Below, piece by piece: positions 30,625 through 41,110 of a stretch of 64,000 bases of DNA. Origin of the DNA: Phytophthora sp. 'mugwort' (Eukaryota > Oomycota > Peronosporomycetes > Peronosporales > Peronosporaceae); assembly GCA_033558025.1 (NCBI GenBank), contig JAUCEF010000007.1, positions 6,448,001 through 6,512,000 on the forward strand, written 5' to 3'. Position numbers and translations under genes: made by a program. A model generated the notes under the pieces. It was not told the origin of the DNA. It worked only from the letters and a program-made list of their open reading frames with translations, and searched no databases. How positions within the stretch are numbered: the stretch's first letter is position 1; each line of letters starts with the position of its first letter.

Positions 30625-31505
30625 ATCTTCTCACATGATGTTCGGTTGGAATGGTTTGGCACGTCGCATGTGAATACTTTCATGATAGCGTACTTTGCCA
30701 ATAACCCAAGATGTCATTGCCCAGACACTGACAATCCGGTAGGGCCCCTCGAATGGCTGTTGAAACTTTGATGCTCGCGCTTCGTTGCGAGGGACCATGA
30801 CTAAATCATCTGCTTGATATTCATGGGTCTCGCCGAGAAGCGTTTTCCCTTGTATTGAATCGTTGGAAATCGCTTGAACAGACGCTTGGGCGGAATATGA
30901 ACGCGGAATTTGCTGAAGCCGCGAGCGAGCTTAGCGGAATTACTGAAGTTGGGCAGGAGAATATAAACATGTGGATAGGGGAATCGATTGCTGCGCATGC
31001 TATCAGCGTCCTCTGTAGCTTGTTAGCTTCCGGTTAAATTTAAAACTCCTTCATTTATGTAGCTTAACGTTAATGGTCTTGTAAACTCTGTCGACAACTC
31101 CATTACCTTGCGGTTTTTTTGTTGTTGTGGTTATTTGTTGAATGCCATAACTCTCCAGCAACTCACGGAACTCTTTTTGAAATTCTGGTCCATGATCAAA
31201 GATGCATACTTCGGGGCGTGGGTAGCAATTGAGCCATCCTTGGTCTACTACTCTTGCTGCTTCGGCAATTGTGCCGTCCGCAATGCTTCTACTTTAATCA
31301 TTCGTGTGCACGTATCGATAATTGTCACGGCTCTCCACTGTTGCATTGATTCAAAGGACCAATAGTATCGACTGAAATTTCTGCCCATGGCCGCTTTGCT
31401 GCGTCTTTTATTGGCATTTGTTTATAGTTTTTGCTGCGTGCACACTGCTTACGGACGGCAACTGCGAATATACAAGAATTCGACGGAATCCACGTTAAAC
31501 AATGC
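30625..31505 (-). pseudogene. Gypsy integrase core and C-terminus
   Basis: Minus-strand pieces are AVRKQCARSKNYKQMPIKDA (about 31465-31410), SVDTIGPL (about 31375), then VTIIDTCTRMIKVEALRTA (31326-31270), then a PQGNGVVDRVYKTI block (about 31110-31070, normally holding the catalytic Glu), then GETHEYQADDLVMVPRNEA and FEGPYRIVSV (30840-30740), ending HMRRAKPFQPNIM and stop near 30640. A 30990-31075 insertion-like stretch matching the border repeat and several frameshifts break it. Confidence 0.75.
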
Positions 31506-31509
31506 TCAA

Positions 31510-31955
31510 ATGATGAGGTAGCAGCTCGAAATTGAGAAATATGGGCCTGAAATGATCTATGTTCGAGGTCACGACAATGTGGTGGCAGATGCCATGTTCC
31601 GACTGCCACTAAAAGAAAAAACTGCGACGGTAACAGCGGCGGGCCGCATCATGACACTACAAAAAGAGCCCCAATTTTTCCCGCTTTCGCACGGTGAAAT
31701 CACAGAAACGCAACAGCAAATGAGCCTTCAAGAATGACCCATAGCTGAGCGGCGTGCGATTGGCAGCACCAAGGTGCTTGTCAGCAAGGCAATGGGAAGG
31801 TGATATTACCGAAAGCTTTAGTCACTAAGGTGCTAAGGACCTACTATCAATGGTTAGTTCGCCCGGGTGAAACCATGATGTACGAATCCATTCGGTCGGT
31901 GCTCACGTGACTAGGGATGAACCAAGCAGTTAACCAGTGGGTTCGCAGCTGCGGT
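31510..31955 (+). pseudogene. Gypsy RNase H second half and integrase N-terminus (inverted block)
   Basis: The plus frames give QQLEIEKYGPEMIYVRGHDN and VVADAMFRLPLKEK (31520-31620), the end of RNase H. The next blocks are VILPKALVTKVLRTYYQWLV and RPGETMMYESIRSVLT (about 31803-31905), then GMNQAVNQWVRSCGR (about 31918-31960), the zinc-binding start of integrase. The junction with the minus-strand RT lies near 31955. Confidence 0.8.
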
Positions 31956-33304
31956 CGATCAAGCTTCGCTATTGCTTCAACCTTTTTTTGCACTGACTGC
32001 TTGCCCTTCGTACTAATCACGAAGCCTGGGTATTCTACTTCTCTCATGCACAACTTGCTTTTCATAGCATGTACCACTACTCATCCTTAAGCCGCTGGAG
32101 TACTACCCGTAGATGCTGTAAATACTCGTCAAATGTGTTCGAAAATACCAGCACATCCTCTAAGTATATGCGCACAAACGGCAAGTCTCCTAGCAGATGC
32201 TGCATCACCGCATGAAATTCATCTGGGGCGGTACTAGTACGCATTGGAAGTCTATAGTACCGATACTGCTCCCACGGGTAATACTGTAGCAGTGTAGGGC
32301 CGACTTTCCTCCGCCAGCTCTCGACTGTAATAACCCATTACCAGATCAAGTGTTGTTACGAAGGCCGGCTTCGGTAACTCACAAATCAAATCTTGGATTC
32401 ACGACAGAGGGTAATAGCGACGTTCCATGCAAAGGTTGAGACGTCGAAAATCCTTCAGAAAGTTGATAGTTCCATCCTACTTCTGGATAATGAATGAAGG
32501 TGCAGCCGTGGTGAGTCCTTGTCCGGTTCAAGGATACCAAGCTTTACCAATCTCTCCACTCGCAATGTCGCTTCCGTGTAGACCAACGCGATTGAGTAAG
32601 GCTTCTGTGCACTTGGGCGATTACCGGGTTTTATTGGCAGTTTATACGGCGCATCTTCAACGTGCCCAACCCCTCCAAGAACACCACTCGGAACGATTCT
32701 AGCAGCTCTAACAATCATCCTTCTGATCCTCCTTCAAATGTATTTTGGTAGCAGCGCAGCTAAATCTATTTCCTTGCCTGCGACATCCAAAATGTGCATG
32801 GTGCAATCAACTACATCGCGAACTTCAAATGCCACGCGTTTTTCAATCTCGGGCTTAGAATCCATTGGTCGCTCAGTTCCACCCCACAGAACTATCTGCT
32901 CCTGACAGTTCAATACCATCCCTTGCGTTTGCAAGAGATTTGTTCCCAAAATGAATGGGTGCACCATTTTCTCCACCACCATGAACGCTTGAGTGCAGAA
33001 CCTCGTTTCTGAGAATTCGGACAGCGCAAACGGAATTCAGTAACCACGAGCACTTCTTGGAGTTCATCGTTCACATTCGATAACTGCCGCCGCCCTGCTG
33101 CGGCGTATACCACGACACAACTTCTTTTGCAGCCATTGACCTGGTGCTCCCCGTATGTAGCAGCGCCCACGCACGTCGTTTGCTTAACGGATACTTTAAC
33201 GTTACTTGTGTCTGCAGTGTTGGGCAACTTGTAGAACCCGAATCGTCCAGTAATATAGCTGCAACTCGATCACCTTCACGCGCCGGAGGATCCCAGAACG
33301 ACAA
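31956..33304 (-). pseudogene. Gypsy protease and reverse transcriptase
   Basis: On the minus strand ALLHTGSTRSM (about 33170-33138) is an aspartic protease site with the catalytic Asp replaced by His. FILGTNLLQTQGMVLNCQEQ (32952-32893) follows. RT motifs are KLPIKPGNRPSAQKPYSIAL (about 32643-32585), DGTINFLKDFRRLNLC (about 32480-32430) and FVTTLDLVMGYYSR (about 32365-32325). FVRIYLEDVLVFSN (about 32190-32148) replaces the normal xDD with ED. MKSKLCMREVEYPGFVIS (32070-32015) leads to the thumb. Both enzymes are dead by point changes as well as frameshifts. Confidence 0.8.
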
Positions 33305-33575
33305 CGGATCACGGTCATCATGTTGTCGTTTTGGCTCTGCGGTTCAAAATTGGCCGTACCACTCGGGGCGGAGCCTTCCTTTGGCCTTGGTTCCTATTAG
33401 TTCGGGGCTTGTACTTCGGAGAAGCAGGGTTTCGAAAACATTCCTCATCCTCATGATTCTTCCACACGTTCCCTATTTTTTTTATTTGCTGACAAAATGC
33501 ACATCCCTTGCCATCATCTCGCTTCCGTTCTGACCCTCATCTTCACATGGTTTCTGTTGACGCTGTGCCTTCTCG

Positions 33576-34290
33576 TTACCTCTTGGCTTCCTGCCTTTCC
33601 TCCATTTGACGTCTCAATTCCCGACCAGCGTGCCTCCTTATTTCTTCCAGGCTGTATTCAATACTCTCATACCGCATGTACTGTTCCTTTAATTGGTCAG
33701 TGTCGGCCAAACTCGCTTGCTGAGGCCATAATTGCATCTGCCACACTCGCGGCATTCCTCGGCTAAAATGCTTACATTGCTCCGTCGGTCCCATTCTTCC
33801 TCCATTCTATCTCGCAACCAGTACTCAAGCTCCATAAGCTCTTTAAATTGCTTAAAGTGATTCTCTACTGTACTACTATGAGCTTTGCGCAACCCCTTGA
33901 TCTCCTTGTGCAGTTGCTCCGAGTTCCCAGTGGACAGTAACGATCAATCAGCATGTTCATCAGTCGCTGAATCGCCGTGGCCAATGTCGCTCCGTGCAGC
34001 CACTCTCCTTGCAAATGTCCGTAGAACAAGCCCAAGTCATGCCCCCCCCCAAGCAGTTGGCCCAGCACTTCTTGCAGTCCCTCGGCGACTCCTGCGATGA
34101 ATCCATGCCCGGGAAAATGTGAAGTTGTTTCACTTGTTGTTGGAATCGCAAGCATTCATTACAGTTTCTTTTATCCCAGGGTTTCACTTCCTTCTCTCCC
34201 TTGTTTCTTCCCTGCGGCTTGAACCGCACTTGTAGTCGTTGGGAGTTCCATTGGTTTTCCATGCTGGAGACTCGATGCACAAATTGAAAT
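33576..34290 (-). pseudogene. Gypsy gag relic
   Basis: Minus frames include SLADTDQLKEQYMRYESIEY (about 33720-33660), and EECRECGRCNYG (about 33765-33730), a weak Cys-rich knuckle. FVHRVSSMENQWNSQRLQV (about 34286-34230) lies near the 5' end. The QLKEQYMRYESIEY stretch resembles the gag at 8.0 kb, placing both in one Gypsy lineage. Confidence 0.6.
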
Positions 34291-34297
34291 TTCAATT

Positions 34298-34423
34298 TAC
34301 TATCCGCTTCCTCTGTAGCTTGTTAGCTTCCGGTCAAATCCACGACTCCTTCATTTACGTAGCTTATCGTCCTTGATTCTATTGTCTTCCTTTCCTAACG
34401 GTATTCGCTGTGTTCCTTTCTCA
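34298..34423. repeat. right 126-bp border repeat of the nested Gypsy
   Basis: It is the direct-repeat partner of 30040-30165 with roughly a dozen differences. Copia integrase coding resumes immediately after it. Confidence 0.65.
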
Positions 34424-36602
34424 TATGGTCTGGACGCCGAAGCACAGCCACTTGACAGACGCGGAGAGGCAGGACTCATCATCGGCAAGAACGATAAGGT
34501 AAAAGAGTACCGTGTGTCGTTCACGAAGGACTGCATGGTACGCACCACGCAGCACGTCCAAAAGAACATCAAAAACCTGAGCCAGGGTGCAAATGCACAG
34601 CTTTTTCGTCAAGTAGAAGAAGGAATGACGCGGAGACCCGCGGCAAGAAGATAGTCGAGTTCGACGACAAACTAGCTGAGTCCAAGGCCACGATCGCCGA
34701 GTCCGACAAGATAACTGAGTCCAAGGCTAAGTTACCTGAGTCCAGCGATAAGTTTGCTGGATCAAGTGACGATGTTGGACATCGGGAGGAACCGCGAGCT
34801 GACTTCGGGAAGCCCATGACGCGCGCAAGCGTGGCATTCGAGGAAAGCGGGCAGTTCACAAGGCAATCAATGATAAGTCATCGACCAACCCGATGATGGG
34901 CATGAAGACGAGTTACGGCGGGAAGAAGGCCCCGCCGCGCCAGATTGTCGGCGCGATCTACCGCGTCGATCCAAAGAACTGGAATGCCGCTATGAAGAGC
35001 GACAAGCGCCTGAAATGGAAGCGCGCTGCGGATTCCGAAATTGATTCGCTGAAGGCGGACCGGGCGTGGGAGCTCGTATCGCGTACCAACGAGATCCGCC
35101 CGCCCCATATGAAGTGAGCTTCAAGACGAAGACGGGTGCAGATGGGAACGTCGAGCGCTACAAGGCGCCATGGTAGCGTGCGGAAACGAACTATTGTTTG
35201 GCAAGACCTACACGCTGACATTCGCCCCCGTCATGGACATGACGATGGGCTAGGTCGTCCTGGCGTATCGGAGATATGGGGTGTGCCAGCACGACATGGC
35301 GACTTGCCCAACGCGTACGTCAAGCCCTCGACACCCGGACCTCGACCTGTACATCCTGCAAGGGATGAAGGTGAGCGAGAAGGAGCTTCAGCGACTGGGA
35401 ATACAGCACGCTGCACAAGTTGTACTCCGACTTCAGCGCAACCTTTATGGGCTCAAGCGAGCTGGGCGGCCTGAGCTCAACTATTGCATTCGGAGCTACT
35501 ATGAGTCGGTGTGACACGGACGCGTGTATCTATTACAAGGGGATAGCGGCGGTAAAACCGTCGTGAGCGGGTACGTCAACGACTTACTGGCGACGGGGAC
35601 ATCTCAGGGGCGAGTCGACTATATGTTCTAATTCTTGGCGACACTGCCGATTAAGGACATGGGCGTCGTGAGCAAGTTCCTGGGGTTGCGGATCGCACAC
35701 TCGGCGATAGGCGGTTATGAAATCGACGAAAAAGCGGCAGCCGACGAGATGCTTATGAAGTTCTGCCTGCAGATAGCGCACGCCGTGATCACGCCTATCG
35801 GGTTCGATCACGACAACGAAGCCCACGAGATGGACCTGTTGTTTCCAAGAGATAGCGCGGTCGACCCAGCATCGGTGAAGAAATTCCAGTCGATCGTGGG
35901 GTCGCTGTTATGTTTGGACATTGGGTACACAGGCACCGAGCAACTCGGCCAGCTCACGCGCCTACAACGACCGACTGGCGCCTAAGCAAAATAATCGCCA
36001 GGTATCTGAAAGGAACAAAGGACGTCAAGCCTCGGCTCGGACAAAGAGATACTGACCGAGATTCCGCTGTACAACTAACGAGTGCGAGCGACGCGGACTT
36101 TGCAGGCGACAAGGCCAGCCGGAAGTCGGTGAGTGGCTCGATATTCCGCGTGGACGGCATGATGGTGGGGCGGACGTCCCGTAAGCAGGCTGAAGTCCCA
36201 CTATCGGCCATGGAAGCCGAAATCAAGTCGGCGTCATATGCCGGGAAATAACTATTGGGGCTGCGCGAACTACTCGCCGAGTTAGGTTTCGCCGTGGAGC
36301 TACCAATGAAGACGGAAATGGACAACCAGGCAGCCATTCATTAAATGGAGAATGAAGTGATCTCAGCCGTGCCAAGCATTATCGACATTAAGCTACAGTT
36401 CGTTAGTTTTAGGACCACGGGAATAAATGTATCTGGAAGCCATCCTTCGTGCTTAGCAAGGCGATGGCGGCCGATCGGCTCACAAAGGCATTCAGCGCTG
36501 TCCGGCTGCAAACACTAATGTGACTATGCTCCCTGATACGTATTGCGACAAAGGGTCAGATTAAGCGGCCGGTGACGAATGCATGGCGCTGTGAGGAAGG
36601 AG
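34424..36602 (+). pseudogene. Copia integrase end, reverse transcriptase and RNase H
   Basis: After the nested Gypsy the frame resumes with GLDAEAQPLDRRGEAGLIIG (about 34427-34486) and TQHVQKNIKNL. A charged repeat-like linker with ESKAKLPESSDK (34660-34790) follows. RT begins DPKNWNAAMKSDKRLKWKRA (34972-35031) and continues through LRLQRNLYGLKRAGR (about 35430-35470) to SGYVNDLLATG (35566-35598), where the catalytic YVDD has become YVND. RNase H has SDADFAGDKASRKSVSGSIF (36090-36149) and PLSAMEAEI. Several frameshifts and stops exist. A purine tract GAGGAAGGAG (36593-36602) directly precedes the 3' LTR. Confidence 0.88.
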
Positions 36603-36955
36603 TGTCGGAAGGTGGTGTTCTCAGCCGAGTTCTCGATTCGGCGGCTGACTGAGTTCTCGACTCAGCAGCTAGTTGAGTTCTCAACTCGGCGGCTACTAGA
36701 GTTCTCGACTCGACGATTAGCCGAGTTCTCGGCTCGCTGTTGGCCGAATGCTGGTAGTGGTTACACGCGCTTTCCGTTATATGCGATCCTGGCGTGGTGA
36801 TTATGTCGCCGCCGGTAACCGGTCTGACATACGAAGAAAATGCTCAAGAGCGGTAAGCCTGTAGGAAGAAGGTAGCCTAACGTGCATGATGAACTTACGT
36901 TGATTTTTGCCACTCATCACTCAAGCAGCCTCTGTGCACATGCCCACAATTAACA
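36603..36955 (+). repeat. Copia 3' LTR
   Basis: 353-bp partner of the 5' LTR with the same five 24-bp units (36623 to about 36739). It ends TTAACA and is followed at once by the GAGCC duplication. Confidence 0.9.
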
Positions 36956-37590
36956 GAGCCCATCAGGTGCGCGGTGTGCGCACTGGCGTTACCGCCCTCG
37001 TAGTCAATGCGGATCACCAGGTACAGACGGAGCTCGTCGAACTCAGCGTTGTCGACGCCCAACATGCGGTTGAACTTGACGAAGTAGACGAGGCTGGAAT
37101 CATAGGCACAGTTAGACTCTCGAAGTTCGTGTTGCGATAAATAAGAGCGGCTACCTCGAGCAGGCGGGCAATGATGTTCATGCTGTCCTCGTACGTGTAC
37201 TCCCAGGAGGTCGACTTGTGGATGCCCTCGACGTACTTCTTGGCGAAGATGCTCTCGATGCTCGTTGCAGTCACGGCAGTTGGTAGCTGCGGCATAGGGT
37301 GGGCGTGCTTGAGCTCGCGGACGATATTGAACACGTGATCTGTCACCTTGGCGCGCGGGTGGAGCTCGGCTGTGACGCTGGCGGTCTGGGCGGCAATGGG
37401 GGCCCCCATCCGCCGTAAATAGCCACAGTAGGCCTTCTGTAAGGGGTTCACTGCCTTCCTCCTTGGCCGGAAGGCGCTGCTGAAGGTCCGGACAGTATGG
37501 CCGCGGAAGCGGATGCCTCAGCGTCCAGCAGTGAGGTCTCCTACCGCGATCGGTGCGGATGGACGTGATTTCGATTCCCTCCGTGTCCAT
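36956..37590 (-). pseudogene. mitochondrial-type citrate synthase, N-terminal-half fragment
   Basis: Minus-strand frames together follow eukaryotic citrate synthase. GIRFRGHTVR (about 37530-37500) is followed by EGSEPLTEGLLWLF (37468-37427), then HPMPQLPTAVTATSIESIFA (37302-37243), then KKYVEGIHKSTSWEYTYEDS and MNIIARLLEVAALIYRNTN (37242-37126), then FNRMLGVDNAEFDELRLYLV and EGGNASAHTAHLMGS (37080-36957). The family normally has HPM.QL, YEDSMxLIA, IYRN and EGGNxSAHTxHLxGS at these points. The part with the catalytic His and Asp of the C-terminal half is missing. At least three frameshifts exist. The frame is cut by the Copia target site; a few residues (TLSGP) may continue at 28926-28905. It lies within a 21-bp inverted-repeat-bounded unit, suggesting gene capture. 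Confidence 0.85.
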
Positions 37591-37695
37591 ATTTTTTGAT
37601 TTGCTAAAATATACAAAAAATCGAATAAAATATACCTTTTAGCAACCAATTCTTGTGATTGCGAATAACACCACAAGCTGTGTACATTGCAATTT

Positions 37696-37716
37696 GCTTA
37701 GGACAGGGGCGATGCG
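37696..37716. repeat. right terminal inverted repeat of the pogo-like/Pack-type unit
   Basis: Perfect 21-bp reverse complement of 28618-28638. Together they bracket the pogo HTH fragment, the citrate synthase fragment and the Copia insertion. Confidence 0.65.
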
Positions 37717-38614
37717 TTCGATGGCGACATAATCTCGATTTGCTTTTAAGGTAACCGTGACTATCCCTACGTGACACAATCGACCGGACCATTATTCGGA
37801 CCGAGACAAACCCTAATAATAGAGTGTGTCATTGATTTTATTTTGACGCATTCACATATCCTGGGAAATCAGGTTTGCTGCGGGGTGGGGGGGGGGATAC
37901 GACTGAAGCCTCTCCCTTTTTAAATCGCAAAATGCTTTGAATATTTCAAAATTGACCTCGTCGAAACAACATCAACACCCATGGTGACCAACCCGAAGGG
38001 ATTAAAGCAGCACGAAGGGGAGTATACCTTTTTGACTGGGGGTGTCGCGCGACTGGACGCCATCACTTCTGACCAAATTTGACATTTTTTCACCACTTCA
38101 TGTCCCGGCCACATGTCCCGCTGGCCCCCAGTGTTTCGCTTTCATCGTAGCAATGCTACCAAACCATGGGCTTTAACGCGTCCTTGGCATTCGGTGCGTC
38201 GCCGGCTATTAGCTGCGGATGGTCGACTCGCCCAACGGCAACTATTTCATGGTACTGCTGTTTGCGAGACAGTGCCACTGGTCCAAGCAGAAGCGGTCGC
38301 CGATTGAAACATCCGAGCAGGCTTTGCTGTGGAGTACGTTTACTATTGCTACATGCCGCCCAGCTTCAGTTCAAGGAGCGAAGATACAGGACAATATTGC
38401 TTGTTCAGTGATGATGCCCTTCCGCGAATTGGTGACAATCCTGGACGAACCCTAGTTTACTCTTCGATACATTACGCCACGATCGTCCATTGGTAAGAAA
38501 CTTGATGTGCATTATTACAACGAAAAACACTGCTCCAAACTGTTGACGTCTGTGGTATTTGCATTTGCTAGCAGGCAATGCAGGTTTGCAGTCAGATCAC
38601 CACATCATTCCTTC
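37717..38614. other. no supported gene
   Basis: AT-rich DNA with a G-run near 37886-37897. Short plus frames at 38113-38455 look partly coding (for example EQALLWSTFTIATCRP) but I do not recognise them. Confidence 0.4.
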
Positions 38615-41110
38615 CTATGACGACAATTGAGCAAGATGTCTCCTTACATTCTCGTGAAGTGGACACTGGTTCTGGAACCGCCGGGATGGATGAGTTATTC
38701 TCCTTCTTCTTCGCTGTACGGCTGATCTGCAACCGGCAGCGGAGATCGTTCGCGAATCTGAGTCTGGATAAAGAGCAGCATATTCCTGGTAAATACGATC
38801 CCACTTACCATTCGATTTGGCAGCTCGGCATACAACTGGCGCAATTGGTCGATGCGCTCTGTGCAATGAAAGCGGATGCGCGCTGCACTGAAATAGTTGA
38901 TAGTATGAGAGTGGTGGATTGGGAGATGTGGCTGCTACCGGAGTTTGCGTCGCTGCTGTCTTGGGTATCCGGAGGGTGATTTGAGCGACGAGTGATCTAA
39001 ACGGAGATGGCATTGGAGACAGCGAGCAAACATAAACAAGACCAGCTTCGCCGTCCGCTGCTTGCGACGGCGCCCAATTGGGATGAACCAAAGCTATTGC
39101 TGCATGCGGTTGGTCCATTACTAGCTGCGTTGTTCCCACGTCGTCCCCACGATTAAATTCGCCAGCTTCGCTGCTGCTATATCTCGGACAGCCATTATTT
39201 GCGAGTGGCGTTATAGCACGCTCGGTCCGCGCTTTTGTTATCATTTTCGGGGGGACTTTAAGTTTAATCTTGAGACTTACTCCGTGGTTTGATGCACGTT
39301 TCAGGTTTTCCCATCGTGTGAGCAGGCTGGTGGGTGATTTTGACATAATGCCGCTGCAGATACAGTCGTAAAATCATATCCCGGATGAAAACTTGTCGTT
39401 TCGAATGCCGTTCATTTGTCGAAGTGTGTTAAACAAATCAATTTGAAAGTCTTGCTCGTGTCCCGTGAGGTCGTCATTTACTGGCTCAGAGTTGGAAAAA
39501 TGAAATAGCTCTCGGGATCCCGCAGCGACGATCGTTTGGGTTGCTTTCGTCGTCTCATGCTTCGTAATAGAGTCAAATGTGAAGCGTAGCTTCGACGACA
39601 CAGTTTGAGCTGCTGGTTTTCAGTCGAAGTTACGACGATGTAGTACATGATTATAGTGACCAGAGAGCATTTTTCCCAGCTGCGACCAGCCTTCGCTTGT
39701 TCATTACGAAGCTGCTTGAGCAGTGCAAGCTCCTGTGATGAGAACCCCGCTGCTGCTCGTAATCTACGGTCGGTGCGGCAGAGCGAATCGAAGAAAGCAG
39801 CCTTCGGTACGCGGCTGGTGATGGCAAACGCGGCTTGCTTGGACAGAAGTTCCTTAGTGCTGTACAGATATGAACGATCGGGATTCAGCTCAAGCGCTCT
39901 CGTATCAACTTGTGCGCTTTCAAAAAACTGGGTCCATTACATAAATAAGAAATCGCGCTCGGTGGCAGAGCGGTATCGAGGAGGTGACGGCTGTGCAGAA
40001 AAAGCTTGGACATAAAATTCCAGCTGTGGCGACTCGGCAATTATTCCGCGGCACATAATTGCTGCTTGAGCTAGTGTATGGATATCAGAATATTCTAGCG
40101 GTAGATTTCGGCCGTATGGTTGAGCCGCCTTTAGGTTATGCCTCAAGATAACTACATCGAGGGTACGGAGACCGATCTCAGCAGAAACCGACCTCGCCAG
40201 TATCTTCTTCAACGCTGACTGAAATCCCTCGATTTAACACGTAGAGAGCACGCGAACACTCTTGCCACCACCTTCTTCGTACGTGTTTGCCTCCCCGAAC
40301 AGATCACCCCGTTTTATTTGCGCAATATTGCTGCACAAGCTCCCGTCTCCCTGCAATTGACATCACGACGGACATAGCATCACTGTAGTACGGACGCGAT
40401 GGCTGACGGAGCTGCTCATCCACAGCGTAAAAAATAATTGTTTTGTGTAATTGCTTTGCTAGCCGCTTTTGGCGGCCTTATCCTTGACCTTCTCAATAAA
40501 TCGCTGCGCGACATGAAAGGGGTCGTGTCGTACTCCGACAGCAGTCCCAAAAGACATCGTTTACCATGTTGCGAACGGAGTTGGCGTTATCGCTAACAAG
40601 AAAACGCTGTGATCCGTCTTCCGCTCAGATACCGCTGGCTTTATATGCGAAAAAGCTCCCGGGTCTCCTCGTTGATCTCCGACCGCGTAAGGCGGCGGCC
40701 AACGATTTGTCCACTTTTCATCTTAAAATAGCTGCAGCATCTTAGCATCTGTCATATTCTCGCGTTTGACTATTCCGCCAGGCCATACCTTCAGTCGCTT
40801 GCAAAACGCCAAGGTCTGGTCTATCCGCAGCGTTTTCTTAACTTCAGTGCACCGCATCACTTGTTCAAACAAGGAGCTATAGATTCGCGAATCCTGTAAC
40901 TACACTGCTGATAGCGTCTCGGCACCAACATGGCTCTGGCTAGTGAAATATCTACCGGCCAGGGGAGATGATGGGGCCAAATACGAAGGGTTGGCTAGGC
41001 GATTCCGATGACCTTTGTCAGAAAACAAACATAGCAACTTGTAATAGTGTTTCTCGCGACGTCGCTTGATGTTATTCACAATGCTTGACAGGCCGTGTGG
41101 GGAGAGCATG
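38615..41110 (-). pseudogene. degenerate DDE-type transposase-like gene, family unassigned
   Basis: A series of minus-strand frames forms one long protein-like region. It starts PHGLSSIVNNIKRRREKHYY (41098-41039), continues CTEVKKTLRIDQTLAFCKRL (about 40860-40800), SQRFLVSDNANSVRNMV (about 40613-40563) and DPFHVAQRFIEKVKDK (about 40533-40486), then KKILARSVSAEIGLRTLDVV and LRHNLKAAQPYGRNLPLEYS (40211-40090), and DTRALELNPDRSYLYSTKEL (about 39905-39845). The SDNANSVRN and DPFHV pair resembles the second-Asp region of DDE transposases of the ISL3/MULE type, which is inference. At least six frameshifts or stops are present. The 3' part (38615-39346) carries an open frame with KSNGKWDRIYQEYAALYPDS, perhaps a SANT-like segment. 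Confidence 0.5.

Larger units (their letters stand above)
30040..34423 (-). mobile_element. rearranged Gypsy retrotransposon nested in Copia
   Basis: Two direct repeats of about 126 bp (30040-30165 and 34298-34423) border an insertion that splits the Copia integrase frame between SPCTSF and YGLDAEAQPLD. Inside, gag, protease and RT lie on the minus strand from right to left, but the rest is scrambled. RT end plus half of RNase H is inverted (30175-30605 plus). The integrase core is forward (31505-30625 minus). The second half of RNase H plus the integrase N-terminus is inverted (31510-31955 plus). No clean target duplication is visible. A third copy of part of the border repeat lies inside the integrase at 30990-31075. 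Confidence 0.7.
28927..36955 (+). mobile_element. near-full-length Copia retrotransposon with GAGCC duplication
   Basis: Two LTRs (28927-29281 and 36603-36955) begin TGTCGGAA and end TAACA. The element is flanked by a perfect 5-bp duplication GAGCC (28922-28926 and 36956-36960). The internal order is integrase, RT, RNase H on the plus strand, which is Copia order. Gag and protease are missing: integrase sequence begins about 250 bp after the 5' LTR. A scrambled Gypsy (30040-34423) sits in the integrase. The two LTRs differ at about 20 positions by eye, so the insertion is not recent. The whole element lies inside the unit bounded by inverted repeats at 28618 and 37716. Confidence 0.92.

Noticed and set aside
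38615..39346. 243-residue minus ORF as an intact SANT protein
   Set aside because: It mixes frames of a degenerate transposase-like gene; only a short stretch looks SANT-like and the flanks continue the pseudogene in other frames.
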